From Ctena decussata (Eukaryota; Mollusca; Bivalvia; Lucinida; Lucinidae): a stretch of 64,000 bases of DNA. How positions within the stretch are numbered: the stretch's first letter is position 1; every line of letters begins with the position of its first letter. The position numbers and the translations under genes are program-made. The notes below the pieces were generated by a model. That model had not been told where the DNA came from. It was given only the letters and a program-made list of their open reading frames with translations, and did not search any database. The DNA lies in contig OZ022500.1 in the NCBI GenBank assembly GCA_963989385.1, positions 105,937,842-106,001,841 of the forward strand. Direction: 5' to 3'. Below, one piece after another: positions 49,078 through 62,049 of the stretch.

Positions 49078-51120
49078 CAAAAAAACAACAACAGTTTTCC
49101 AACGTTTTTGGCGGCCGTTTTAGGCATGTCTCTAGGAAAATAACTATATGGACCTATTTCAAGTCTTTTCTTCACGGCTGTTGAGTCACATTTAGTCTGA
49201 ATCAAAATTTGAGGAAAGACTGTTTCAAACCCATGTCTATGGAATCTTGGCACATCTGAACTTGTCATCGAAAGAAGACAGTCAATTTATATTTACTGAA
49301 GTTTATTTTTGGTTTAAGTGGCATCAGTGGCAGTGACTGGAACAAAATTTTGACACACTGTGAAGAAAATGCATGCTGCTGTTGTTTGGGACAATAACTT
49401 GCTCTACACCATTTGGGAACAACAAAGCCCGGAACCCATTGCGTTCGTATTTCCATGAACCCCCGACAAATGAAATTTATCTTATATATATTTATGCTAT
49501 GTTTTTACATCAATTTTGTTACTCATTCGTGAAGTTCTGACTAATTTAACGCAGGACGAAAAATAGTTATTAACCACCGTGTTTGGTAATGATGTACAGC
49601 AGCCGTCACTATGACATGACATATATCAAAGTTACGTCGGCCAATCATCTACCTGAATTATCCGTGACGTTGCTTACACGTAAGATTGCACGAATGTGTG
49701 TTGTTCGTGGATGTATGAACAACATGGGTTCATCTAAGGAAATCGCCGAAGAGTGTAAATATTTCTCTGTACATTTGTATGGCTGAAGTAAGAAGGCAAC
49801 ATTAGAGAGTGTTATAAAAGCAAGAAAGGGTCCACACAACCCCCAACCGCACCTACTATAATCCAAAATCCGGATCAGCCAACTCCGGCATAAGCGCAGT
49901 CTGATCAGTCTAGCATCAGCATGAAAGATGAAGAATATATATATGCCGAAAAAGACAGATCCAACGAATGCATCGGCGCTGGACAGTGTGCCGGCTGCTC
50001 TGCCTAGTCAGATTATGCGATGCCCTAAGGCCTATTTTTCGCGACGCCGCTGCATGATTTTTTGGAAAAGCTAATGCTTATATATAAACACTGTTTCTCA
50101 CACAAGTTTTGGTTTATTTCTTAGGATGCAAAGCCAAACGCTTTGCATTGCATTCAGAGTTTCATTTTTTATGCAATCAGTTTATAAAAAGCAAAAGAAA
50201 TGTGGCCAAGTTTAAGGCACTTTTAAAAGAAAAACATGCTTTTTAACGGAAATATTAAAAAAAAAAAAAAAAAAAAGTACGTGTACTATCAAAAATAGAA
50301 TGTTATTTTTAGCAGATGAGGCAAATCGGATTTGGATAAAAATAGACAAAACCGGACAAGGTCTTTGTTTATGTCTGTTAAGAAAGTAATAAAGAAATGC
50401 TGTCTCAAACCGGAACGAACGTTTTGTTTGTTATGTCTGTGAAGAAAATAATGAAGAACTGCTGTCTCAAATCGGAACGAACTTTCCGATCTCTTGTTGG
50501 CTTTGCTTAATTGCGGCCATAGAACGAATCGTTGCAGTACACACTCTCCTGGTATTTGGTATTTTCCGACTAAGCGTGACGTATCGTTTCTTCCGAAAAT
50601 AACTCGGTATCACTAAACCACTTGAATACTGGCTTGCGCTCGAAAGCGCAAGCCAAAAACTGAGGCACAAAATTCAATAAATGTATATAAAACAAAGAGA
50701 AAGAAAAAACCGAACACAAGGAAAGCTTGAGGCGATATGCCCTGTTATCAATAACACAATGCAAGAAGTCACAGTCTGCCCGTACATGTATTCCAAGTTT
50801 GAACATTTTTAATGCTGATAAAATTTCAAAGTAGGAAAAATAATTGACAAAAACAGGTATCAGAGGACCAGAGGGCCAGTTCAAACCCCAAAGATGCTAA
50901 ATTTTACACATTTCCTACCTGTAACTAACCATTGTTAGAGTAGTATGTACTTACCGAAAATCAAAACAGTCAGGCAAAAATTCGTTTCAACTATTGTCGA
51001 CAGAAACAGTTACAAACCAGTTGTCTTTCTAATCGCAATGTATCTTTATAAATGGCTGAAAAGAACTCTAAACAAAATTTCAATCTTCGAAAGAAAAAAA
51101 AAATAAAATAAAATAAACAA
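48169..51120. other. Intergenic with simple repeats
   Basis: AC microsatellite at 49041-49075 and poly(A) near 50258-50275. A short direct duplication lies near 50374-50490 (ATGTCTGTTAAGAAAGTAAT and ATGTCTGTGAAGAAAATAAT, each followed by GCTGTCTCAAA). A family B scrap CCGCACCTACT lies near 49848. No gene supported. Confidence 0.5.
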
Positions 51121-51930
51121 GAAATGTTACAGTGTGTAACAAATGCCCCCGATGGCCGCTTAAACTGATCTTTGAGCCCTGGTTGTGACCTTGACTTAGG
51201 CATGGAACCTGGGTCTTGCACATAACATACATTTTGCTTTACTTTTCTGTGACATTTAAATGCACTTCGAAAAAGAGGATTAAAGGAGACTTAATTTGAC
51301 CACTAACCAAACTGCGTTGTGTCCTTGACACTGGGTGTGGTTATAAAAATGTCGCACCTGACATAACTTATCATTATACATTACTTTCCTATAAGTTACC
51401 ATTTTATGTTGCTTTACCTTTCAGTGCAATTCGATGAAATTTGCTTCAACAGTTCTTAGTCAGTTCAGAGACATTATTTGAACTCTGAGCTCTGCTGTGA
51501 CCCTGACCTTGGGTAACAGAACAGTAATTTGTGACATATGATCTCAATTATTTTTTGCCTTTTTCACAAAGTTAAGTTTGCTTCAGAAGTTTTTAAGTCA
51601 TTGAAGATAAATGAGTTGACCTTTGACCTATGACTATGATCTTGACCTTGGGTGATGGAAGCTACATGTATGTCTTGTGCATGGTACGTCTTCTCATTAG
51701 GCCTGTTCTGTGAAGTTTCATTAAATTTGCTTCATTGGTTTATTAGTTATCACTGAAACACGAGTTTGAAACACAAATTGACCTCTGACCCAATGGTGGC
51801 CTTGACCTTGGGTGTAGCGACTTAAGTCTTGTGCGCGACACACCTTCTCGTTGTGCTTTATCTTTGTGGTAAGTTCAGTCAGATTTGCTTTAGCAGTTTT
51901 AAAGTTATCTCTAAGACGGACGGACGGACG
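51121..51930 (-). repeat. Element of about 150-bp degenerate units
   Basis: GTGACCTTGACTTAGG-like words recur near 51185, 51330, 51500, 51640 and 51800. They alternate with CATTTTATGTTGCTTTACCT- and AGTTTGCTTCA-like words. A GACGGACGGACGG block lies at the right (about 51917-51930). It starts AACAAGAAATGTTACAGTGT. General design resembles 3981-6350 but the unit differs. Orientation is arbitrary. Confidence 0.75.
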
Positions 51931-53109
51931 GTGCGTTTTAAATATGCCACCCAAAGTTCCTTCAGGCGCACAAAAATAGACAAATGCAGGGATGAACATG
52001 AGATATAAGCCCTATTGTCATTCCTACCATGTAAGACAACTCATCACCGTATATCCATAACCGAGTCCCATGATTTCAGTTCATACTGTAACCGAGAAAG
52101 GGTGGATATACAGACGTAAAACATTTAATCCCAGTGGAAACGTAATTTTCTGCGGGCATAATTACAAAATATGTACTAATCAGCAGAGATGGTAGAATGG
52201 TGCTAAGATGTAGTGAAACCTTTCAGCATTTGGGGGTCTACGCTTGGACGTCGACTATTGTTTTGTTGTGTTCCGAAAGCAATTTTAGTTGGAGATGCGC
52301 GTGTCCGCGATATCACCAAATGCAAATCAAAGTTTGAATTGATTGTCATTCAGTGTTTTGTATCGAAGCTCAATCATTCAGAAGAGGCCACTCCTCTATT
52401 TTCCCTTTATCTTTATTACTTACAAGGGTTTCCTTGAAACAATGTGCGCGAAGGTTTCTACTCGTAGACCATGTATTTTTTTAAAGCTAATTCTTGTACT
52501 GGCGCACACACAGGGGGTAACTAAGTGCCTGCTGTGATCGCAGTGTGTGCGGAATTCTGACTTTTTTCAGGAGGGAAGCGGGTGGTGGGGAAGGAGGGGT
52601 AGGCAGAGAGAGAGAGAGGGGGGGGGGGGGGGGGGGCAGACAACTCAAGTAATCACAGTTAAAAAATCAGAATGTGTTCTGTTCTGTTCTGTTCAATTCT
52701 CGTATCGACGTTACCAAAAAATCAGAATGTTGGCTGCACAGTATTTGTACGTACATGTATGAGCCGCGTCGTGTGAAACCCTAAGCTAAGGCCGTTAAAA
52801 CAAGGCATACTCATACGAGCCTCTGCATTTGCACACTGTAGACCTAACATGCGCAGTTTACCCCTTTTAACTTGGCATTCAAACTTTCAGAACGTTCTAA
52901 TCAGACTGCGCACGTGTGCAGGCTGATATGGGCGTACGAAGTTTTCCTGTGCCTTAAGACAAGCTTTTTCTCACGACAAGACCAACATTAATATACGATT
53001 TGAAATTTGTAAAGAATGTTACAGACGGATTCTATAAAGAATAATCAGTTCCTAACGTATGCTATCGTAGCTAACGTTCGTCCGTTATGGTTTCGTAGCT
53101 TATGTCGGA
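51931..53109. other. Intergenic with simple repeats
   Basis: G-run near 52618-52636. A TTCTGTTCTGTTCTG run then TCGTATCGACGTTACC near 52677-52715; the end recurs at 55108-55145 (CAATTCTCTTATCGACGTTA). No gene. Confidence 0.5.
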
Positions 53110-53182
53110 AATCCCTAGTAGGACGCCCCGCCGGTACTGAACGTTACCCAGCACCATCGCTCGACCCGACCACTCCTGCATA
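53110..53182 (-). repeat. Family B fragment
   Basis: AGTAGGACGCCCCGCCGGTA to CAGCACCATCGCTCGACCCG only. Confidence 0.75.
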
Positions 53183-53950
53183 TTTAATATAATAAAATCT
53201 TATATCAGCTGTTTGCATTTAATAGTGGAAAATTTACCCCGATGCAGCATAAAATCGTTACAGCAAAGTTACACTGTCAACATCTTCGCAAGCCAAGGGT
53301 ACTAAAAGTAAAAAGTATGCAAAGACCAGGAACTGAAACAATCAAAATCCAAATCCAGCCCTCAAACCATAGTTGGAAACAACTAAGATTACAAATAATC
53401 AAGATACAGAGAACATATGGCCAACCGAGTGAGCAGCTTGTTCCCAAAAGGTGGCCACTCAGCAACCCAAACCGAACCAAAAGTAATAAGAACATACATA
53501 AGGTAAAACATCACAGAAACTCTGACACCAAAAATAGGCAACAGAGAACCACAACAGAACTACTAAGTCGAACTTGTTCCATACGTACAACTTCGCATTA
53601 TTGTTAAAAATTGATGAAATGGTTAAAACTTAACCGTCTTCTCTGGTAATTATTCGAGGTAAACATGATATTTTTCAATCGACAAAGGCGCCTGTGATGC
53701 GGAAAATGCTTAGTTACGAATAATTTGATTGGATGCGATGGAAGTTGCTTGCATTCAATAAAAAGGCTCAGTTGGAAATTCGATTTACAAATAGGCCGTC
53801 GGCCAAGGGTACGCAAGGAATAAAAAAAGAACATAGATTTTATCCATGATTCGAAAGTTTATTTCACCAAAGTTTGTATTTTCAAGTTATTTGCTCAACG
53901 GTCTTCTATGACTTACACTAATGGTATTAGTTAAGATGGTAAGGTTGTTG
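53183..53950. other. Intergenic, nothing recognised
   Basis: Contains a 121-codon Lys/Arg/Gln/Thr-rich open frame (53242-53607) that resembles no family and is not called. Confidence 0.4.
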
Positions 53951-54079
53951 GTAGCTAAGGGTCTAAGCTACCTCCATGTCTACAGCGAAGACTCTGATTA
54001 GACTGGACGTATGCCCAGGCTGAACTGAGTGTTCGCTGGGCGCACATGCCACTTTGTTGGTTTTGTTGCGTCGCGGCTC
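53951..54079. repeat. MITE-like family A, right half only
   Basis: Starts in the central block (GTAGCTAAGGGTCTAAGCTA) and ends TTGCGTCGCGGCTC. The left arm is missing. Confidence 0.85.
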
Positions 54080-55234
54080 ATATAGAGATACCCAGGAACT
54101 GATAAATCAGAGTCAATATCTACAACACCAAATAGGAAAAGATCTGAAACGGCAAGAAAAACATTTAAATGTTAGACAACGCAACTTTTTCTCAGATATG
54201 TGGTCACTAGGTAGCCGCACAATAACCAAATAAATTGTTGCAGACTGACTAAAAAGTAGGCAAACCACTTAAGATGAACCAAATCAACAGCACCACCTTG
54301 GAATGGTCAGTATAAGTTTTACCGGAGAGTCGGGAGGAGGAGAGTTAAATTGGTTTCAGACATGTCAACTCTACCCCTAGGTTCCGGTCACCAAATATTT
54401 AGTTGTTTGTTTCGCGTGTAGCCTTTGTAGCTCATCAATGGATCATCATGAAAAATATAAATCAAGACACAAACACTCTGATGAAGTGAAAACGAGGACT
54501 CTAAAGAGATACCGATACTGGCTGTTTGGAACAAAAGAAATCTACCAGTTTCACACCGGTTGACCCACCCGCAGAAAGGAAAAACCAGGCACATAAACCA
54601 ACTTAGTAAGTTTTAAATCGGAATAGTCATTAAGTTTAATCCCCGTCCACCGGCTTGCAACCAAAGAGGGAAGCAAATTTATCAGGGTGATTGGATGAAA
54701 AATAAGTATGTAGTCTGTCGTATAACATCTATTTTGTATCCAACTCTGCTATAATACAAGTTCATCCAACAACCGGTTGCCTGGAGATTTTTCGGTTACA
54801 GTCTGGTACTTTGTTTAATTTCTAACAGGGTTTCAATTCTCAAAAGTTTAAAAAGGTTTATATATGATTTTTTTGACAGCAATATTCTTGCAAAGACAAG
54901 GTAAATGTCAGTTTCATTCCTTGAAACTTGTCACACCGGGTGTAGTTGACCTCTGGGGCCTCGGTCAATGGCCATGGGTCAAATTGCGAGAATACCATTA
55001 TACTCACGCTCTTTAACCGATCATAAAATGGGAATCTATGACACACACACACTTATAAACACGCACTCACGCATGCGTTCTAGCACGCTTTGTATATCGC
55101 TGCTGTCAGTTCAGTTCAGTTCAATTCTCTTATCGACGTTACCCAAGTGGCTCAACGGTATGTAACCATAGTTGCACACACTTGGTGCCGTGTGTCCGTC
55201 CAAATCGCTGCTGTATATACCACTCGATTTATAT
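54080..55234. other. Intergenic, nothing recognised
   Basis: No gene or structured repeat beyond the short TTCAGTTCAGTTCAGTTC run at about 55108. Confidence 0.4.
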
Positions 55235-56273
55235 ATAGGAGATAAAAGCGTGACGTCACTGATTAGACACCTGGGGGATTCCCCGAGTATGGTTGGTAGA
55301 AAGATTGATACAGTATTATAGTATACAGCTAATGCGCATGATTGTTTGTGTAAAATATAAATTTAAAACAGCAAAATTTTAATGTGTTAGACAGATAATA
55401 TGTAAGGCTTACATTTTCTTTAATGAAATTGAATTTCATGATTTATTTGCGTGCTAAGATGCTTCAAAAAAGATTTTTTTTCCCTTTCTATCACACATGT
55501 TCATAGCGCAAATTTATAAAAGTCTAGATGATGTAACGTGTATATGGGGGAACGAAAAAAAAAACGAACGAACGAAGAGAAACAGACCATTAAATGAATA
55601 AATGACTGAATAAATGGCAGCGATTCGTTGATGAATGACTTAGATGCGTATTTTTTTTCTTTTATATTGCTTAGTTCAAGCTTTTGAACTTCATGTAACT
55701 CTCAAAAAGTACTGTTGGCTTAGCTCTATCATAGAATTTTATAAACTGTTTTAAAATCAATATTTTCGGTGGCATTTACTTGTTTTAAAGGCTTGCACTG
55801 AAACGAGATGAAATACGAAATTCAATTTTATCATTGAATTATTGTTAGCATTAAACTGTTCTTAACTTGTTAGGTCTCGCATACACAAAATACAATATAT
55901 ACTTTTTATCATAGATACTCTAATAAACAGTCTCTGAGTCTGTATCCTATGTTAATTTTCTGAATTATAAATTTATACAAGAAAAACAGTCCGATTAAGT
56001 TGATGGGTATACCCTAACACGCGTTTTACTAGATGAATTTAATTAATTATATGATTTCTTTTTCGTATGACAGGTGACTAAGACATTATTGTCAATTGGT
56101 TTAAATCGGTAGCTATTTATTCCCACTTATTTTAATTATCTTTTACGCATTTTAGCGATTGCACTTCAGACTATCCTATAGATAAACACTGTCCGCTCTT
56201 AATCTTTTGCCAACCAAGCTACCCACGTGATCATCCGATGACGTCACTGCGGGGATTCCCGTTATCTCCTATA
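55235..56273. mobile_element. TIR element, about 1.04 kb, no transposase
   Basis: TATAGGAGATAAAAGCGTGA opposes TTATCTCCTATA, and inside it GTGACGTCACTG and GGGGATTCCC occur on the left with TGACGTCACTGCGGGGATTC on the right. The order is rearranged but the sequence is clearly inverted. The interior is AT-rich and non-coding. Confidence 0.65.
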
Positions 56274-57282
56274 GTACGTGACATGATTAAATAATGGATA
56301 CACCTCTGTAGATTAGTTGATTATATACAGAAATAAGTATCCTTCATGTATCACCAAGGAGTGTCTTATGAGCTTTCGAATCCATGTTTGACATTGAAAT
56401 TTTAACGTTTTACCATAGCAGCATAGGACGTCACGTTCATTCTAGGTACCGCGTGTGAATTTTTTGGCGTCATTTTGGTAAGGAGGTGCTTGTATTAGGC
56501 TTATTTTGTGCGATATGTAAAGAGAAATTGAAAATTCATGAACAACTTCCGTTTAAGTTAGGTTTTGGCTTTAGAAACACACATATGATGATTCTTTATG
56601 AAAACATTCTTTAATCTGGCATGAATTAAAGCTGAAGCAGGGGGTTAAAATAATTGATTTTTAGGGAGTTTGACATTTTATTCCGTTATTTCAGGTATTA
56701 TGCTATTCAGGTATTATGCTAAAGTTAGTTGATCGGTTTTCAAGTACAGGCCGATTTTGTTTCTTTCTGCTATACAATTCTCCCAAGACTCTGTTTGTTA
56801 AATTGCAATGAAGTCACAGTTCTTGTCCCTCCGGCTTAAAATCAGCGAAACTGTCAAACTTTGCTCGTCCAAATGTCTTTCACGGTCTGTAATTCTGCCA
56901 GGTTTGAGAGCCTCATGATGTTATACCATGTTATAACCTGAGAGAAATAAAGAATAGAACAGAGCAAGTCATGGATAACTGTATATTTCTTTCAGTATCT
57001 GAGCCTTGCATGAAGCAATCACACTATCACAAACTTTTATCCATTCTTTGTTACTAATCAGCAGCAAATATACATGAAAATATGCAAGAATTTGGAGACT
57101 AAACCTTCATAAGTTTAAGGTATCATTGCCATGGCAACGATATTCTTATACAGTACTTTAGGACTTAGTTATATGTTACATGTCATTTTCTTGCTTCTTA
57201 GGTATTATATGTCTGGAATACTGTTTTGACACGAAGCTTATGAAATAAATGCTAGTTTCCATTATTTAATGATCACCCCTTG
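56274..57282. other. Intergenic, possible LINE tail
   Basis: CTGAGAGAAATAAAGAATAG near 56939 looks like a retroelement 3' end. A direct CAGGTATTATGCTA pair lies at 56692-56720. No gene. Confidence 0.35.
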
Positions 57283-57284
57283 TA

Positions 57285-58647
57285 CGAGGGATGATCAAAA
57301 AGTTCTCGGAAAAGTGTTGTAGTCTTCTTACTATTTTACTTTCTTCAATGAAATTCCACACTATCCGACTTTAATGTATTTGTGATTCATATCATTCAAA
57401 ACGATCGACTTATGTGTGATCAGTTTCCTGCACGCGCCACCAACGTAACGACCGGTAATGTGACCCGGCCCAGATAACGTCACGTTGCAATTTTCTCATT
57501 TCTTACAGGAATTTCTGAACGTTGTTTAGCTATAAAATGAGTATAGAAACGTCAATTAATTCAAATGAATTTAGAAATATATATCTTGCCTTGATGCTCA
57601 TTACAAATTTTGTAAGCTGTTTTGATCTTTTCTACGAAAGGATGTCTAACTCCACCGTGGCCTTTAATAATTAAATGTGTGGGGGTGGGGCAATTCAAGG
57701 ACAGATCATTTGCTTTTCATCATGAAAAGGAATTGTCGTGTTCAAGTTTCATAACGTTTAGATAATGGCAATTCGTTAGATATGTGATGTACGCTTTCAA
57801 CCGAACTATTCCAGCAATACGACAACACAACCTGATACATGTATCTGCAGCGGCATTAGCTGTCTATCAAAAGCCTGAAATCAACCAGCAGCAAGGCCAC
57901 ATCGGCAAGCTTTGTCGAAATACAGCCAAAGTGTTTTGATGAGTCCTTTTGTATAAGTAGTTTCATGTACCACACTCTTCCAAATGGTACACACAGTCAT
58001 AAATTAATATGACCTAAATATTGACAAAGATGACTGATACGTCATTGCTGCTGGGTGAGTTGCGCATTTGCTGGAAGCTTATCATGCTGTCGATTTTAGG
58101 TTGTGTTGTCTTATTGTTGGAATGGTTGGACTGAAATGCATAAATCAGGTATCTAACGAATGGTCATTATCTCTTGTGTATGAAACCTTATCATCACACT
58201 TCAGTTTGATAAGGTAAAATAAGTTATCTGCCCTTGAATTACCCCACCTCCTCATATTTACTGATTGAAGGGCACGTTAGACTTAGCGATTATCTCGTAG
58301 AAGGAATTATGATAGCTTACAAATTTTGCAATGGACACCAAGATAAGATACATATTTTTAAGTTTGTATAACGTAGGTTATGTAAATGTAAACAATTTGT
58401 GACTCAGCAACGTTCAAATTTTGCTATTAGAATCGATAAAAATGCAAAGTAACGTTAGCTGGGCCGGGTCACGTTACCGGTCGTTACGTTGGTGGCGCGT
58501 GCAATAAACTGAATAGACATAAGTAAATAAATTTGTATGATGTGAATCACATATACATTAAGGTTGCCTGGTATGAAATTGTATTGCATTAAGTAAAATA
58601 GTAAAGATACTATAGCACTTTTCCGGGAACTTTTTGATCATCCCTCG
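57285..58647. mobile_element. Mariner-like non-autonomous foldback, 1363 bp
   Basis: Ends CGAGGGATGATCAAAAAGTT and AACTTTTTGATCATCCCTCG, flanked on both sides by TA. That fits Tc1/mariner insertion, and the terminal word resembles mariner ends. The inverted arms extend far inward: CGCGCCACCAACGTAACGAC near 57434 against GTCGTTACGTTGGTGGCGCG near 58482, and ATGGCAATTCGTTAGATA near 57765 against TATCTAACGAATGGTCAT near 58150. Almost the whole element is one imperfect palindrome. No transposase frame above 60 codons, so it depended on an enzyme from elsewhere. Confidence 0.88.
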
Positions 58648-59179
58648 TATAACCAAATCTACATGGATACATCTATGAACCTCACAAGAAAAAACAGGAA
58701 TCTGTAACAAGTCGGAAGAAAACGATGGAAATCAATGCGTTCATAAATCAGCATATTTTATGTGTGTTTTATCGCACACTTGTTATAAAAACCCTTCAAG
58801 TACCGGTAAGATTAAGATGTATTTTGATAGCATCTGAATAATACATAGGCAGGCTAGAAAATTTTGGTACTACCTCGTTCAAAGGAAACAAGTAACGTGT
58901 TCCTTTTTGAAGTTATGTATCGATGGCAGTCGGTACTGATGACAAAAAGATATAAAACGCTAAAAATGCTTTGAATACTCGGATAGAAAACTCTTTTTTT
59001 TAAACAATCATGTAAATTGCGATGATTTTGCACGACGGCTTTGCTTTCAAAACGTTTTATATAGCTGGTGGCGACTTGTTTAACACAGAAACATGAAAAC
59101 CTTAATCTCTCACCTGAGTTGATGTATGGCATTGTCTACCTTCAAAGTTAATATACGTATGTGAGCGGGCAGCTTTCTT
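58648..59179. other. Intergenic, nothing recognised
   Basis: A 92-codon minus-strand frame (58854-59132) has no family likeness and is not called. Confidence 0.4.
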
Positions 59180-59560
59180 GGAATATGGATCACGGATTTA
59201 ACTATATATGGGAATAGAGGCCATCTTGGTCATGTGAATACAACCCTTCAAACACACTTTCGTTCATCCGACCCATGGCGGCTCAGTATGAAATTTGGCT
59301 TCAGTTGGCCTAGCGGCTTCAAAGGAGATGGTATTTGAAATTGTTGAACTTGAAAGATCTTGCACAAAGGTCAAGAAGAAATGGGCCGCTGGTAATGATA
59401 AATATTTATGTACTTATTTAGTTGACTGTATATACCAACTTTTATGCCAAAGACTTTTTCGCAAAACCTTATGTTTCAGCATTTTCTCATATTCAAAAAA
59501 AAAAAAAAATAAATAAATAAATAAATTTGATCTTTCCGCTAAAAGATCAAAGGTCAACTT
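59180..59560 (+). repeat. Degenerate single unit of the 440-bp repeat
   Basis: ACTATATATGGGAATAGAGG, CATCTTGGTCATGTGA, AGTATGAAATTTGGCTTCAG and GATCAAAGGTCAACTTAACTT follow the order seen in 3981-6350. An A-rich AAATAAATAAATAAAT interruption lies near 59498-59525. Confidence 0.7.
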
Positions 59561-59587
59561 AACTTGCCATCATTTAAATAAACTTAA

Positions 59588-59794
59588 CTCTTTAAGCTCC
59601 AGTGACGAAATTAGCAAGCTTTGCAAACATCGTAGATCCTGATGAAGCGGCTCAAAATGAGCCGCTTCATCTAGATCTACACTGTTTACCCTCCAGTCTT
59701 TGAATTTTCAATATGAAATGTTTTGGACAAGGCATTTTTCTAATTTTTGCAGACGTAAATTTTGTTGTCTGCTTTTTGGTGCTTAAAGAGTTAA
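59588..59794. repeat. TIR (MITE-like) element, 207 bp
   Basis: TAACTCTTTAAGC opposes GCTTAAAGAGTTA. The central perfect palindrome is GATGAAGCGGCTCA plus its inverse around AAA. Confidence 0.85.
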
Positions 59795-60110
59795 TAGTAC
59801 ACGAGTCCCAAATATTGTATACCAGGGCTTGATGTCATTGGTCATTTCTTTTGAGTTGTTTTGACTTTTTGCGGCTTCTTGCTGCATTTGGCATCTCTTT
59901 CCTGATGCCCTTGTCTGTCGCCTTTCTCGAGACGCAGGGGTTGAGGTGGCTACATTGGGGACGCCTGCGCTCGCGAGTTAATACGTAGGCGTCTCTAACC
60001 TGATGTCTGCAGCTTATGTGTCCTGCGGACTACGACAGTAAGTGTAGCGCGGAGAGGGATGCTCGTTGCCAGGCGAGACCTGCTCATCATCGCTTTCTTT
60101 CAAACTTTTG

Positions 60111-60320
60111 AGGTGGTTGGGTAGTGCGATGGTGCTGCGTATAACTTCCAGTGCCGAGGCGTCCTGCCGATTTGCCTGATAGTAGGCAAGGGCCTACTGT
60201 GCTTGCAGTAGGTGCGGGTGGGTTGTTTGAACATTTTTCTCTCGTCTATCATTTCTTTCTCCCTCTCTGGGAGACGGGCCGATATAGACTGAAATACTGT
60301 CTGAAAGGGCCGTTACATGT
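60111..60320 (+). repeat. Dispersed repeat family B copy
   Basis: GGTGGTTGGGTAGTGCGATG, then CAGTGCCGAGGCGTCCTGCC, GCCTACTGTGCTTGCAGTAG and GGGCCGTTACATG. Confidence 0.9.
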
Positions 60321-61290
60321 AAACCCAATACATTCAACCAACCAAATCAAACTTTTAGGGTTTAGCGACACTGAAGTTGAATATAGAAACGCGCGTCTGT
60401 CGCACTAAAGTTGGTATGGAAACGTTTGTATTGTTCTTGAGCTTTGAAAGTTTTTTTATGTCAATGTAGGTTCGAATGATACTTCTTTACGTCTCAACTC
60501 TACAGTTTTTTCTTTCCAATATAGTTGCATCAGTAATGACCCTGTTAAAGTTTGTTAAATCTTAAATTGAACAATATATTTTTTCAAACCCAGGTAACAC
60601 TATGACCCAGATACGTGTACAGGTATTCCGACTGTGTTCACAACCAAATCATGCCGTGTGACTGGAACCCTAACAGACAGGTCATGCAGAGAAATCAAGC
60701 TTAACAATGTTCCATGAAGGTTCTTTTTTGAGAAGGATAGTGGCTCTATAGGTAAGACTGGTGTCTCTGTATGGCTGGGCGCAGTGGTCGTAGCCGGCAT
60801 GGATAATTCTAACCGCCAGTTGGTAGTTCTTTATTTCTGTAATATACATATATACACTTTTGCATCAGTAATCATTCTGGGCCGTGATATCTGTTGTTAA
60901 ATCTTAAATTGAATAATATGTTTCCAAGCTTCGATATCAGAATGATCGTAAATACATGCACACAACTAAATTTCGAAATTTTGAAACTGGTGGGTCACTG
61001 AATCAGGGTTTCCACCCTTAACATTTAAACCTTCCATGTTGTTTAAATCAGAACAAGAAGGTCATCTGGAAAAATCTATATATGTCAAAGCCATAAACTA
61101 CTATCAGTTCAGTCTAGTCAGGTAAGCTGTTGCAAGAGAATGCAGTGACTTGTAAACAGGAACTGCTTTTCTGTACTTTACACGCTCAACTCTGAACCAG
61201 CCTAACTGTTGAAAAAGATCTTTTTATGGTGTGTGTATGTCTTTATCTTGTATTACTCTGGCTGCTTGTTTTTGAATTTAATGATCTATT
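60321..61290. other. Intergenic, nothing recognised
   Basis: A 66-codon minus-strand frame (60600-60800) reads smoothly but has no recognisable family. GTTAAATCTTAAATTGAA recurs near 60553 and 60895. Confidence 0.4.
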
Positions 61291-61492
61291 AGGGGTGGTG
61301 GTCGGGCGATGGTGCTGGTTATAGCTTCCAGTGCCGGGGCGTCCTAATCATTTGGATAATAGTAGGACAAGGGCCTACTGCGCTTGCAGTAGGTGCGGAT
61401 GGGGGGACATTTCTCTTTCTTTCTCCCCTTTCTGGGAAACGGCCCGATATAGACTGAAAAACTGTCTCAAAGGGCTGTTAAACCCAAAACAA
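61291..61492 (+). repeat. Dispersed repeat family B copy
   Basis: GGGGTGGTGGTCGGGCGATG, CCAGTGCCGGGGCGTCCTAA, GCCTACTGCGCTTGCAGTAG, GGGCTGTTAAACCC. Confidence 0.9.
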
Positions 61493-62049
61493 CCAACCAA
61501 CCAATTCATTGCAACTATCTCAGATAGTGCTACAGTAGTCCAACTGAGGCAGAATATATGCATTGAAAATTCTATATTTATAAGTAGCTTTTGATATGTC
61601 AAAGCAGATATAAAGGAGGGAGTTGCATTTTTAATGACACTTCCCACTTGTCTACAGCTGTCCACTGTGATTCGCAGCTTTTCATTATTTGAAATTTGTG
61701 TAGTTAGCCTTCTTTCCAGGCTAAACGGCTATATGTATTCAAATGATACAAGTCCTAAGATGGTCCTTTTTATTCTGAAGGCCAACAATTCTTGTGTTTC
61801 TAGGGTAACTCTGCAAAAACTTGGTGTAAAATTATTCCTTGTAGAGTTAGCTTTCTTACATGTATGCATTTAAAACACAAGAACTGGAGCCTTTGATGTA
61901 TTAATTTTTAGCTGGGGTGCATTCTGATGTATAAGTGCTTACTAGAAGAACATGGCCTTTTTCTGTATTTATTGACTATTTTCTTTTACGTTGTTGTTAA
62001 TTGTATTTTTATTTTTATTTTTTCAGAAAATCTGGAAGATTAAAATTAG
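61493..62049. other. Intergenic, nothing recognised
   Basis: No supported gene; open frame 61634-61873 has no family likeness. Confidence 0.4.

Noticed and set aside
49583..49786. Frame with CVVRGCMNN, faintly like the start of a THAP zinc finger
   Set aside because: Only the first two cysteines fit; the rest of the domain is missing and no splice partner was found.
53242..53607. 121-codon basic, Gln/Thr-rich frame
   Set aside because: Low-complexity composition typical of chance frames in A-rich DNA.
60600..60800. 66-codon minus-strand frame reading smoothly (HDLSVRVPVTRHDLVV)
   Set aside because: No recognised family, no splice evidence, short.
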